A stretch of DNA of 64,000 nt from Nemertoderma westbladi (Eukaryota; Xenacoelomorpha; Nemertodermatida; Nemertodermatidae): the NCBI GenBank assembly GCA_032718475.1, contig JAUCBJ010002763.1:1-64000 (forward strand), read 5' to 3'. The position numbers and the translations under genes are program-made. The notes beneath the pieces were generated by a model. The model saw nothing but the letters and a program-made list of their open reading frames with translations, searched no databases and had not been told where the DNA came from. This document shows positions 13,106 to 25,800 of this stretch, piece by piece; position 1 is the first letter of the stretch; each line of letters begins with the position of its first letter.

Positions 13106-14685
13106 TTAGGAACCGAAGGTTACTTTCTGTAAGAATTTGATGTAATAGTAGTAATAGTAGTAATATTTTGAAGCGAAATAACATTAAAACGGCTCTAACA
13201 ATTTTGTTAATTAAAATTTTGCATAACGCAATGTTTTGATGACCACTATCATTTCCCGCTGGTCCCATCTCTGTCCATAGAATGTGGGCTCGAAAAATAG
13301 TCATAAACAAAAAAACGCCATAGGCGCATAGATAATACACCAGCTGGAGCACATGAAAAATGTATAGAGGGCCTAGTGATTCTATTCAATAGAGAAAGGG
13401 CCAACTAGCAAGGATGTACTCTCTGTGCCAAGTTTTTATTTAATCACTCACTCTTTCAACCCAGACTATAAGCAAACATTAACTAGATTAGTTTGTAATC
13501 TACTATTATCCCACCAGCTGAATAACTCTTCCCCATGCTTCCTACAGTAAGGGAATATCTACAAGGTGGTGGTGGGTTGTAGGTCAGCGGAATTAATTTT
13601 AGTTACACACATAGTGCTGGTTACCGTTAATGGTACTATACTCATCTAATAATAAAATAATAATTGATGTATTTAAAAATCCGAGAGGGAGGTGAGTTAA
13701 TGACTTGCTTGGCAAACATTAATTATATTAATCTGTCAAACCAAAGGGAATACAGAGTGGGATCTACAGTACCTGTCTCTGTATAACTTTTTACCCAGCT
13801 GATAGCTCCTTTAATCCAACACAAACTGTTGCCCTGGATTCAATGAATGCGAATGTCTATTACAGTATGTTCCTGGGAAAAGCTGGCCGGCCACCTGAAT
13901 GACTTTTTAGTTATAGAGTAGTGTACACGAGTGAGGCCTAACTCTCTCAGCGAACAATTATAATTATACTATGGCTAGTTATATATTCCAATATTGGCTT
14001 CCGACACACACACACTGAAACCTACACCTAAGTTCGCTGGTTATTCGCAGTTCTGACTCGCCATATATGAATCTAACTGTAGGGTACTATTGATAAACTA
14101 TCAATTAAAATCAGAGTTTGGAGGTCTAATTATGTTTTGCAACATTAATACTATGAGTGGTGTTTGGTATAATATATAATTTTGATGTAGACAGGATATA
14201 TGTTGCCCTAACTGCTTTAATAATTATTAGGAACAGATTATGAGATATATGAGTTTCTTTTCCCTAAATTGAGAATTTAACATTGAGGCGGGATATTAAT
14301 TCGCCAAGGTGGGTTTTGCATCCACTTCCCCCCCTGTCTTCTTTGTTCACTACCTTGGTGCAATTTTTTATTATAAATGCTGAACATACATGCAAATTAC
14401 AGTATTAGTATAGGTAGTGCTGGCTGATACTGGGTGCTCATATTTGCAACCATTTGTAACAAATTGTAACCAGGGACATCAATTCGTGACAAGGTGCTCA
14501 TATTTTTAACCAAACACATTGATTCGTAATGCGGAAATACAGATTTGTAACCAGGCGCTCAGATTCGAAACTGGTTTAGAGTTGATATCCTGAAAAAAAT
14601 AGTTAGCGGCTTATGGCCTGTAAAAATATTAGTTTCGGTTTGGTTTAACTTCGGTTCCTTCACGGCGTCTCGATGCCGTCTTTAA
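13106..14685 (+). mobile_element. Helentron/HINE-like element 10, old and diverged
   Basis: The 5' end is recognisable (TTAGGAACC, then TTACTTTCTGTAAGAATT and a GTAATA microsatellite near 13140-13165), as is the block with GGGCTCGAAAAATAG and AAAACGCCATAGGCGCA. The rest is too diverged to align by eye. The 3' end is probably at 14651-14685: GGTTCCTT followed by the hairpin ACGGCGTC-tc-GATGCCGT. It lies inside the last codons of the adjacent Ulp1-like ORF, so the exact end is uncertain. Confidence 0.5.
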
Positions 14686-15658
14686 TTGGATCAGTACATG
14701 GATGTTTGGTTGTTTCACAGTCCGTGTTGGGGTGAACCAGTTGCTGAACAACTTTAGTGCCAGAGCCCATGCAGGTCATCCCTGTGTTGTTCGCTTTATG
14801 TTTCCTCCGAGTCCCATTGCTGTTAAATGCTACGCTTTTCGAACAAACATCACATGATGAGTGGCTGTAGGAGCCTTGGCTATAAACTATTGTGGATGTA
14901 TTAGGCTGGTCAGAAGTACATTTTAGTTGGTCGCCACTAATGGGAGTGGAGTTACTGATAAATGGCGCCACACCATCCCTGATATTATTGTCATTTTCTT
15001 TTCTGTGCCTTACAAGAACTGCCTCATTTTCAATTTCATTGCAAACACTTTCGCGATAACGTGTAACTATTGAGTCATCGAGATTGCTAAAAGATCGTCC
15101 ATTTAAAAGAATCGAGGCAAAGTAACAAACAAAAGCTCCACAGTTGTGGCCATTTTGCTGGATCTTTGGTAGCTGCATGACAATGCTAAGAAGCGGCTGA
15201 GTGATGTCGAAGTCGAGATGTATTTCGGCTATCCATCTCTGTAATAGTTCCAGTGATTCCTGAGTCCTCCATGCTAGCGAGTCAAAGTACCATAGCTGAC
15301 TGGTCTTTGGAGAGTAAACAGGCATAACCCAATGGCAGTTACTAATGTTGAAAGGGAAAAACAAAAAATCAAAGTCCAAAAGGTCAGACGTGGTTGAACA
15401 TTTCACACCTCGGAGTCCTTTATGCTTGAAAATCAACAAGAAATTGGAATTAAAGACCTTGGCCGAGCTACTTAATTTGGTACATAGGTTCTTAATGATG
15501 GCTTCAATAATGTTGTCTGTTAACCACTTGTCTTTTGAAAGTGAATAAATGTCATCTGAAGATATGTTCATCCCACTAAACCTATACAGATCTACTGAAC
15601 AAGGTGGTATATCATTTTGAAGTACACTGTCTGAAAGATCTATACATGTGTTGTTCAT
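14660..15658 (-). CDS. Ulp1/SENP-type (C48) cysteine protease domain ORF, probably transposon-derived
   Basis: An intact 332-residue ORF. A C48 peptidase core is visible: His109 in NCHWVMPV, Asp126 in WYFDSLAW, the oxyanion Gln167 and the nucleophile Cys173 in QQNGHNCGAFVC. All catalytic positions are present with the usual spacing, so the fold is probably intact. Ulp1-type enzymes cleave SUMO-like modifiers, but the substrate here is unknown. Behind the protease, around residues 270-300, a C-x2-C stretch (CDVCSKS) and a later His and Cys resemble a zinc finger. NeSL-type non-LTR retrotransposons and several DNA transposons carry Ulp1 domains, so this may be the N-terminal part of such an element rather than a host gene. 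The last eight or so codons lie in the terminal hairpin of element 10, so the natural C-terminus is probably lost. The start codon is at 15656-15658; no promoter is recognised. Confidence 0.75.
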   Translation of the reverse strand: MNNTCIDLSDSVLQNDIPPCSVDLYRFSGMNISSDDIYSLSKDKWLTDNIIEAIIKNLCTKLSSSAKVFNSNFLLIFKHKGLRGVKCSTTSDLLDFDFLFFPFNISNCHWVMPVYSPKTSQLWYFDSLAWRTQESLELLQRWIAEIHLDFDITQPLLSIVMQLPKIQQNGHNCGAFVCYFASILLNGRSFSNLDDSIVTRYRESVCNEIENEAVLVRHRKENDNNIRDGVAPFISNSTPISGDQLKCTSDQPNTSTIVYSQGSYSHSSCDVCSKSVAFNSNGTRRKHKANNTGMTCMGSGTKVVQQLVHPNTDCETTKHPCTDPIKDGIETP

Positions 15659-15706
15659 AATTAGTAGGTGATTGAGGAAAATGAATTATTAAAGCACTAA
15701 CTCAGT

Positions 15707-16831
15707 ATTATAATACAATGGGTTACATTATATAAAAGTAAATATATATTAAATTTTTATTTCATTTCAACCACTTACAGGAGCCAAATTAGCAAAAAAG
15801 TCAGACATTTTAAACCTATTTCAATGTGTTCAATATTTCCCTGGTACTCCTTTTTTCATAGTGATTAAATAGTATTTTATCTTATAATTTGTTAATAATA
15901 TAATATAATGTAATATATGGCTAAGAAATCATATGTTTCATATTAAATAAATTAAATATATACACAATAAAATACATCATATTATTTAAAATCGAGAACC
16001 AAATCAAACAAGAATTTCCAAAATCATTTATCTGGTAGTGGCGGTTTTTCTATAAAATACAGCCGTAGGGCTGTACGTACACAGGTTGGAAACCTTGGGT
16101 ATCCTGGTGCAATTTCTATAATGCTTTGTTTCTGTAACAGCGCCTTTGGACATCCAGCAACCACAACCACACAGTCCTCCACTACTGGTCTCCAATTATT
16201 AGCGATCCTGCATCTCTGTTGGTGGTAACCGTTTGAGACTAATTGGCCCCCAGAACGGAACGGCGGCGCACACCAGTATGCTGTGTCAGGCCTATGGGCC
16301 CATTATTACCGGGGATATCAACGGCCAATAGGATTGCAGTTGCAGAACTGTTTGGAGAAGCAACACCAAAGTTTCCAATAGAAGGCACGAGCCCTCCTAA
16401 TGTGGTCTAGTTGGGATATCTCAACTTTTTGCAGTAAATTATTGATTGTAATAGAACGCCCCACAGAGTGAATTGAAATAATTGGCAGGTTAATTCTTGG
16501 TGGAAAGTGCGATGTAACAGGTCAGCTGCTAACCTTAAAATAGTATTATCCCGAGGACCACTTGTACCCCAACTGATAGGCTCGGGGTAATCACCTTGTC
16601 CGATTATCGAGAACCTTCCGCAAAAGTTATCCTCATAGATGATCCACCTATTAATTGATCAAAATAAATGACATAACGAAATATATCTACGATTATTGAA
16701 TTAGATTTATTATGTCAATAATTATGATGTATATTATTTGCTGAATATCTTAATAATGATGGCGAATTTTTGGACATAATTATATTTAAGACATACTAAT
16801 TGTAATAATGTATGTATTAATATTATCATAT
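15707..16831. repeat. Duplicated segment, copy 1 (partner 40756-41861)
   Basis: About 1.12 kb nearly identical to 40756-41861, with a few indels (for example GTAC near 16074 and about 20 bp near 16460). It includes one beta/gamma-crystallin exon and flanking intron. The match stops abruptly at both ends. In this copy the next exon of the cycle, which follows 34 bp beyond the edge in the other copy, is missing; the Ulp1-like ORF starts about 49 bp from the edge. Confidence 0.85.
16534..16647 (-). CDS. Beta/gamma-crystallin gene exon 14 (cycle position 1, duplicate of exon 2)
   Basis: 114 nt with the same borders as exon 2 (41564-41677). It encodes WIIYEDNFCGRFSII, then RDNTIL; the Ser of the DNTIS signature in exon 2 is Leu here, so the calcium-type motif is damaged. 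It is phase-compatible with exon 13 upstream, but the exon that should follow is absent, so it may be a non-functional duplicate or the last surviving exon of a truncated gene. Confidence 0.7.
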
Positions 16832-19800
16832 GGGCCGAGTAAATTCACGCTGTATAAAAATAGCATATAGTATAGTACAGCAGTACTATGTACTATTAAT
16901 CTGCTATCTGCATCTGCTATCTGCATTCTGCTTGACCGTATAGCCGTGTTGGCTAATCTACATGACTGAGATTGGTAATAAATCGCTGGCCGGCGGTGGG
17001 GTGCCTGATGGCACTTCGCCGGGATCGGTTGGCGTGCTATCTGGTGTTGCTACACGATCACTTGTCTCTGTCTCTGATGTTGGTATTGGTGCTGAGATAG
17101 ATTCGCAGGTTACTGGTACCGGTTCGGGTACCGGTAGCGGTAATTTGGATTTCGGTAGTGTGGTTCAAGGACACACTCCAAGCGTCAGTTCAACTATTGT
17201 TAACTCGTGTCTATCTGCTGTGCTGCAGGGTATTATGTGAATGTGCCATCCAGAGATTTGGTGTCCTCAGCAGTTAGAGACCAGCATGGACTCCCTTAGA
17301 GGAGTACTGGAACTACTGCTGCTCTAAATAATCGGACCTTAAGTTTCCGATTAATTCTCGGTGACTTCCAAATCCTGGAAAGCCTATTCAAGGCTGCCCA
17401 TGCCTTTCCCTTACGTATTCGAAGGTCCTCATCTGACTTCCGGATCCATGATCCCAGGTACTGGGGCTACTTTTATTTTTCATCAAAATTATAAGTCCCT
17501 GCTTATGAAATTTTAACTTTTTAAGGTTTGGTAGTGTTCATCTATAGTTGTTTCACCAACAGCCCACATTTTGTTGGATTTCATTGGACGATTACAAAAA
17601 TATAGTGGGTGGGCCGAATCGCCCCCCCCCCCCCCCCCCAGTGGTGCTAATGGTCAAAACACCCCAGTGGTAATAGAGTTAATGTCATGCACTTCATTTT
17701 AGTTTATTTGAACCGAAATTGTGCTATATCATATTCTGACATTACGAACAACTGCAACTATAAAACTCAGTTATTCTTTTGGCATCCAGCCTTTCAGAAA
17801 CCACAAGCCACACTTTTCCATTTATTTGTTTTCGCTGGATTAAAGGCATTATTAATTGTCTCTACAAGGTGCGATGTGAAAATATATAGAGGTAGATCTA
17901 TTAGTTTCGTCACCATTAACCCTATTACCAGTGGGGGGAGGGGGGTGGGGGGGGCGAATCGGCCCCCCCCCCCCCCCCCTAGTTTTTAGTTTTTAGTTGC
18001 TGTAACTATGCAACCACATTACGTACCGGCCCAATTTTTATTGAGAATTAGCCAAATTTAATGCCGCAATTTTTGCAAAAAACGACGTTGCAATTGGATT
18101 TCTAATTTTCGATGTGGGTGCCACCTCAAAATTTGGTCTCCAGCACCAAATTTTTTGAAATTTTCCAATTTTACAAAGTCATTCGTGATTTAGTAATTAT
18201 TTATGTTTGGGCTATATTGATTGGTTTGGATCACTATAATGCTCTATACAAGTATGTAAGTGTAGTGGTACGTAATTTTTGGAGCACCAAAATTAGGGCG
18301 TGGCACTTCAAATTTTGAAAAATACGAGATTCGTAAAATACACTAAAGTTTTGATTTCGAAGCATTTTTATTGGTTTTCTGGAGCGCTGAATCGATTGAA
18401 AGTGATATAGAAGCCTGAAGACTTAGTTGGTCGACATTTTTGGTGCACCAAAATTAGGGCGTGGCACTTCAAATTTTGAAAAATACGAGATTCGGAAAAT
18501 TTACTAAAGTTTTGATTTCAAATTATTTTTAAAGGTTTTCTGGAGCGCTGAATCGATTGAAAGTAATATAGAAGCCTCAAATCCTTGGTGTACGTAATTT
18601 TTCGGTGCACCAAAATTAGGGCGTGGCACTTCAAATTTTCAAAATTACTTTATTCGGATAAAATACTAAAGTTTTAAGGATGCTACGCCGGGTTCATTGT
18701 GTCAAGTACAATGCCCACATCTCCAACCAGACACTATATAACATTGGAGGTGTCTCATTGGTTCCCCCAAGCTTGACACTAGAACAAAATCGCCTCCGCT
18801 TTGCAGGACATTGCTTTCGCCGTGAGGACCAGCCAGTGCATAATCTTGTACTTTGGCAGCCTCATGGAGTGAATAAGCATGCTGGACAGCCCATGACTTT
18901 CTTCAGACGCATCTTAAAGGACACTGGCCTTGAAGATGCGGATGATCTAGCAAATGTCATGGGTGATAGGGAGTTGTGGTGGTGCAATTTTGTCGATAAG
19001 CCGGCACAGCATTCTTAAAAATGCAGCTGCATTGCAGCATGCCGATCCTAGTATTAGTAGTAGTATTAAGTAAGGGACCATTCCACCCCATCTAAAATTA
19101 ATAAATAATTAAGCAGCTATACAAGTAAGACTTACCTGCCACATGTAACTTTTATAGATGATATCAGTTCGTGTTGGTGAGCATTTATAAAGCCACCGCT
19201 TGGAACTCCCCCACTAAGTGAGAAATATTCTCCTTTATAATCAATGTCATTGTAAAAGGTTATCAAAGGCGCTGAACAAGGCTCTTCAACCTAAACATAT
19301 AAATCAATAGAGTATATTAAATATTATATTGTATATTAATTATATTATAATTATAATATAATAATATTTTAAGAATTCAAAAGGTGACAACTTTATGACC
19401 AATCTCTAAAAATTTATTTTTTTATTATTCGTTTTCTCTAGCCAAATCTAGCGGGTTAGCCAAATCTAGCGGGTTAGCCAAATCTAGCGGGTTAGCCAAA
19501 TCTAGCGGGTTAGCCAAATCCCTGCGAAACACATACAAAAAAATTAATAAAAAATATTATTTTTCCATAATTGTGTTAAAATGGAGGAAAACCTTTTTAG
19601 AACATCATTGAAGGGTTGCTTTAAATTTTCAAATTTAAATTTTAAATTTTCAGAAAATAGTAGCGATTTTTAAGGGGGGGGGGGGGGGGGGGGGGGGTTA
19701 ACCCCCAGTCTTTTTTTTCATCATATTTTTTTTTAATGTGTTTTCCGATGTGAAATTTTATGGTAATTCCGAATTAGGACAGTAAAGTCAGAGTGTAGTA

Positions 19801-22800
19801 TTGGTACTGTAAGACTGTACAGTACACTATAGTTACGTTCACCTGTCACTCTGCTGCTCTGTTTACACCAGCTGCGCTGCGCCACTCTGCCACTTGCCTG
19901 GCTGTCACTGTTCAGCAATAGCACTAAGGAAGGTACTGTATGCCGTAATTCCTAACTGCCTACTGCTGTACTGTCAGACTGGACTGTGTACCCTGGTACC
20001 AGTAGGCTCTATTGTGCTAGAGGTCTTTTCATTTAATATGGGAAATACATCTGTCAGTCTGTGCATAACGGACCAGTACAGATGCAAATGCAGACAATTA
20101 AATGCTATTCAATGTTTATTGTTTTGATTCCCCCAATAATGGCCAAACAAGCCTCTGTTAGCTGCTCCTTTAAATGACAATGCAGCAATGGGTCTGGTCA
20201 GCCAGTTAACAGATCCGGCTGGCTGTCCGGTCAATTGAGCAATAATGGGTCCGTAGACCAAATACCAGTATATAGGCAGTCTGCCTATTGACAGATTGGT
20301 ACCAGCCTGCCATTACTGCATGTATGCAGGTACCTCCAACTGCCCAACACGCCTCTGTAACCTGCTCCTTTAAATGACAATTGGTCTGGTCAGCTGGTTA
20401 ATGGATCCGGCTGGCTGTCCAGACAATTGAGGTGGTTAGTTGGTCAGGCCACTTTGAGTTAAATAACTTTGGAAAATGTAAGGACCTCTAGCACGATACT
20501 CCCCACCCGTGTAGATATGATGAGTGAGATGTCTTCGAGTACGGAACTGGTACTTCCGGGGAACTGGTTCCGGGGGTACCGGTTCGCAGTTCTAATGTTA
20601 TTGGACTTATATTAGACGAAAATCTACCACTTATTGAGAATCCTGCCACTGAAAAAAATTTACTCGAGGCGGAGGGCAATCCTACCAGCCATATCGTACT
20701 AAAGTTCTGCTCATCTGGGAATGACGACCCTGACCAATCTCATTTAGATAAATGGCAGTGGATCTGGGGGGGATCGAATACCTTTAGTTACCTTGCAACG
20801 TTGCAATGGAAATGTACAGCCGTTAGTGAGTCTGAGAAGAAAATTGATGAAATATTTTTACTGCGAAAAGTCATTATTATAACAGACGGCGAGGGAATAC
20901 TTGGGAACAATTTCAACTCGATATTAATAACCTAATGGGAGACGAAATTATCCTTAAAATATGTAGCATAATATGGGAAGCACGTAAGTAAAGATAAATA
21001 CCGCAAAGTTCATACGAAAATTATAGATGTTCGGCGAACCAATTTGTATAGAAAAGTGTATTTTCATATGAACAAATTGATATTTGAAAAATAATGCTTA
21101 AACCCACAGCGCTTAAAATTTGTAAACTTCAATGTGCTTGAGCACACCCTAAAAATTGAGATATGATGCTCAAATTTTTTTTGGTGTGTTTTCTCATAGA
21201 ATGGACCCAATTGACACCCTGAGCGATCAAAAAATCACATTTTCGATTATTAAGAGCAACCCTAATGTTCGCGGCACCTCGGTAAATACAGATGTCGATA
21301 CCGGTACCAGTATTGTTGAATACAAATGGCATCAAGGGCGCAGGGATCCAGGGTCTCTACAATTGAATCCCATTAAACTTATACATAGATATGAAATAAC
21401 TACCACTGGGAGTACAATACCGGTATGAATGCACCTGCTAGTCCAATTCCAAAAGCTGCAAATGTTGCAACTGAATCTAGCCCTATAGTTATTGATTTAA
21501 TGGATTCTGGTACTGATGTGGTTGTTGGAGAGCTGGAAGAATCTCGACCAAACTACCAATGCCAATTTACCTCTATGCCTCGCAATGTGTCTAAACCATG
21601 GCAAAAAATTATAAGTCTACTCATTTTGCTATTATAGTACATGATACTACCATACTAAAATAGCTTATTGATTTTAGGCACACGTACTGGAGAGAAAAGA
21701 AAGGAAAGTGGCAGGTCCACCCAGATATAACTCAAAGCTGATTTGGATATTCTCAACAGATCACTTGAACTTAAACTCAGATAGTAACTTTGTAATGTTT
21801 AAAAGTTAAGCTTAGTTAGTTTATAAAAATATATCAGTACCAAACATTTCATTTGTGTTGCTTTCAAAAAAATACTCGCGATATTATTAGAAATCCCTTT
21901 GAATACAATATAAGTTCAACATTATAACAGAATTTGAAATCATTCTGAATAGTTTAATTAATTAATATATTTTCAAGTTGGTGTACATATAGTATAGAAT
22001 ATAGTAAATCCAATGTTTATAATTACATCAAAGATTCTAACTTTCGTGGCTCGCCACATCCCACATACAGTATAGCAGTTGCAGGTAGTGCTCTGAATGT
22101 TTCAGTTCGAATAAACATTTATATTTTCTACAGTTCCACTTTCGCAAATAAATTAGTTTCAGTTCAAGTTTCATAACAAGTATAAGTATTAAGTTTTAGT
22201 TTTGGGGAATGGATATGTTAATAATATTAATAGTAGAAGACGAGCTTAGGAGGCGTTCAGAAATGATGTCATGTTTTTTTTCAGCAAATTTTGAACCCCC
22301 TCCCCCTATGTCACAGTCGATAGTCGAGTAGCTGGAACAGCTTTCGAGCTGTTCAAGCTACACGCGGTCTCCAATCCCAAGAATAGTATATTATTCAAAC
22401 AAAATTACTTGAGTCTTTAAATATTTAATACTATATTATGTCTACAAAACAAATTTCAAGTGCAATGTTCAACTGTTTAGGGATATAGGAGGAAAAATAT
22501 ATATAATCGTCGTTATCATTACCAGGACATTCCTACTACAGTCTACAGAATAATAGAAGACCATTGTTCGGATTTTTTGTGTCTCATATTCTTACATTTT
22601 GCTGAGTCCGTTTCATCGATGATAGAACATCATTACCCAATGGAATTAAACTATCACTTTCACGATAATATCCAGGGTTGATAACGACTGATCTGCCTGT
22701 ATATGAGGAGATCCTGAAAGATTCGAAATTTATCAGTTAATTATAAAAATTTACTCATAAATATAATGATTAACTAAATATGATTTCAAGATAGTCTTGT

Positions 22801-25800
22801 TATGCTACTCAAAGGGGCAAACACTACCACAAAGTTGTGGTCGTATGACATTACCTGGTGTTAGTTATTTAAGAACCCACAACCTCCGAGAGATGTGAAT
22901 TCATTGTAACCACTACACCAAGGTCTCTCTCTTTAAATAAGAAAATGAATTGAATAATTAATTAAGTACACATTTTATAATATTTTAGTCAATAAATGTA
23001 AATTGATTAACTTACTCGAACAATTCCCATTGTCCACCAGTTACTATGGCAGACGAAGTGATGTCGCCGAAGTTCCCATGGTCGTTATTAGCATGTAGAG
23101 TTTCTTGAGTGGTTGTGGCTTTAAACATTCGTCCCCCATATGACGGGTGTTCAAACACAGCTATACCATCCTAAAAATGACAATACGAATATATATATAT
23201 ATAGTAGTGTGACATGTACTGCCACTATGACTAGGTCCCAAACCCAGTCAGTATCACAACGTGAGGAATAATGCTGTTGCCTGTCTGAATGCTTGTGAAT
23301 GCTTATCTGTTGCCATTATATTAAGGATAAACTTTTCGCAATTGAATTTAATAATGATCTATTGAAACTTACATTTGGCAGTGCCCTAACTGATGATAGT
23401 CTATTGTATAGGAATGGACTCCAGGCACCGCTATTGGCATATTCTCCTGGTCCAAGCACCTTGGACATACCATCAAAGTTACTTTCATATAGAACCCACC
23501 TATATGGAATATAATAATGTTATATGTTATTAAATGTGACGGGAGCCAACAGAGTTGGCAGTATCAGCTCCCGACCGGTATGTGAGTTGTACGCGTTGCC
23601 GCGTCCGTTAGCTGCTGAGCTGTCGATTTGATTGTGGTAATAATAGGCCGAAGGCCGTTGGAAATAAACTGAGTTTTGTTATCAGTATTAATAATCACAG
23701 TAATCGATAATAGCACAGTCTGAATATAATAGCACGCAATACAGCGGTTAGTGACGAAGGTCAAAACTGTTCCGGTCTCACAAGGTACATAAGGAAACCA
23801 ACTAAACTATTAATCAATAATCACAATGGTTATATCATTAACACATATTACATTAGCCATACACTACAGGGTGGCCTAGGTATCCAATAGATGCGCTCTA
23901 TTCACCCCCAATGTGCTTTCCCTCCCACTATTGGTTTAACCTGATTAATTGTCACCTCGCCACTCCCTGTTGCCCTTGTCCTTTGTGTGCTAGCCTTACT
24001 AGCTTGTTTGTCCCTCTGAGGTGGTTTGACCTCTCACCTCTCTCTGTGGCTTACAGCGTGTGTCACCCCAGTTGGTTATGAGGTGAGATTATTATTGCTA
24101 TTCTCACCTCGCCAACTATATTGGTAAAATGCCACTAATCCCATTTTCGGTGGGTAATGTACGGAATTTAAAGCTCACAAAATGTTTATAAGGGATTGTT
24201 ATGCTCATATAGTAATGAACTTATTATAATTCGAAGTACTTATTATAATTATAAATTATTTAACTTACATCCCACAATGAATACGAATACTCTTAACTGC
24301 ATCGTTGATATGACGTTTGTTAAAGGCATTGGTGTCAACATTTCCATTGGCATGAAGTGTCTGACCCTAAAATAACAATAACAATGGTAAAGTATTTTGT
24401 TGAAGAAATTTACTAGATAGACACCTATCTATCATAGGTAGCGATTAGCGGTTTGCATTTCTGTCCAACCTTTCACTTTCTCCACCAGCAAAGCAACATT
24501 CAAACATTGCTGTGTTAGCATACCAAATACGGAATTGTAATGGGATCAAACCCATCAAGGACCTCCCACCTCCCAGCAAGAAGAGTTACCACTACAACAG
24601 CTAAGGTGATAGTTTATGACAATATGAACTCCGATATTATAAGAAATATAACTAATTTGTCATATTTACCTTAAAGTCATCTTCTGAATAAAGAGTTATT
24701 TCATGAAGGCATCCACCCGGAGATTCTCCAGTTTTCTTTACAGATGATATTGTGTTGTCTCTAGTGGGTAACAAGGCGTCAAAACCTGGGTAGTATCCTG
24801 GTCTAAGTTCAACCTTTATGCCAGCATAGTTGGGATACCTATGGAGCAAAGTGAATGAGAAATAAAACAATTGATTTATAAATGGAAAAAGAGGAAGAAT
24901 GTGAATGGAGTTTGAACTAGCACTAAATGTCTTTCCGCTCTTTACACATCATAACGACCATGTATCAGTTAAAACCTGAATAGGTTCTTCTGAATAGGTT
25001 AGAACAAATTATGAGGACTAGTACCCCATTTTCTCAATTTCTGAATAAGTTTATCAGTCACCTAGCATTTTATTTCAAAATAAGCTCAACTACATTTAAA
25101 ACATTTGTCATATACGTGCGTATATAAACATATATAGTTATTTGGTTTTCATAGTTGATATTTTAAATGATAACAAATTATTTCAATGTCCCGCGTTATT
25201 TCAATGTCTTCACTACAGTATCTATATTCTGTTTAAAATATAATGTATAAGTATGTTAAAGTAGTATGTTAAAGTACAACAATTGATCAATAAATAAAGG
25301 AGTTATTCACATAAATATACTCACTCATAAAGGGTCCATGTTCCACTAACAACTATTACTGAACTGATTACATTGTTAATTATCGAATGATGAGTATACA
25401 AATCTGTGATATCCTGGTGTAGAGCCATCTGGTTTCCTTCATAATTCGGATAATCAAAGAGCATAATCCCATTCTAAGAACAAATTTAAGAAATGAGAAA
25501 TAAGATATGAGATTTAATAAATGAAATGTATTGTAGTAGAATGTTAGATAAGTTTCTTGAAAATGTTTATAGATTATTTACTATAGAAATAATTATATTT
25601 GTTTACCTCATAATTTAGAAAAGAGTTGAAATCGTTGCAGAAACTTGTTACAAGTATTTCCTTAGAGTGTTTTTTGTTTGTTTATTTTTGCTTATGCTTC
25701 AAATTTGTACTCAATTTGATACCCTTTGTCAATAAGAGTCCCATATATGACCACAGTTATATGTATCTGGACACCTATATTCAATTATCCATCACTTCAA

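Noticed and set aside
16962-17240. Gly/Ser-rich ORF as a host gene
   Set aside because: It ends in an inserted LINE fragment, has no domain, and lies in an intron region of the opposite-strand gene.
19440-19520. Regular short repeats resembling a CRISPR array
   Set aside because: The units are directly adjacent without spacers, in an intron of an animal gene.
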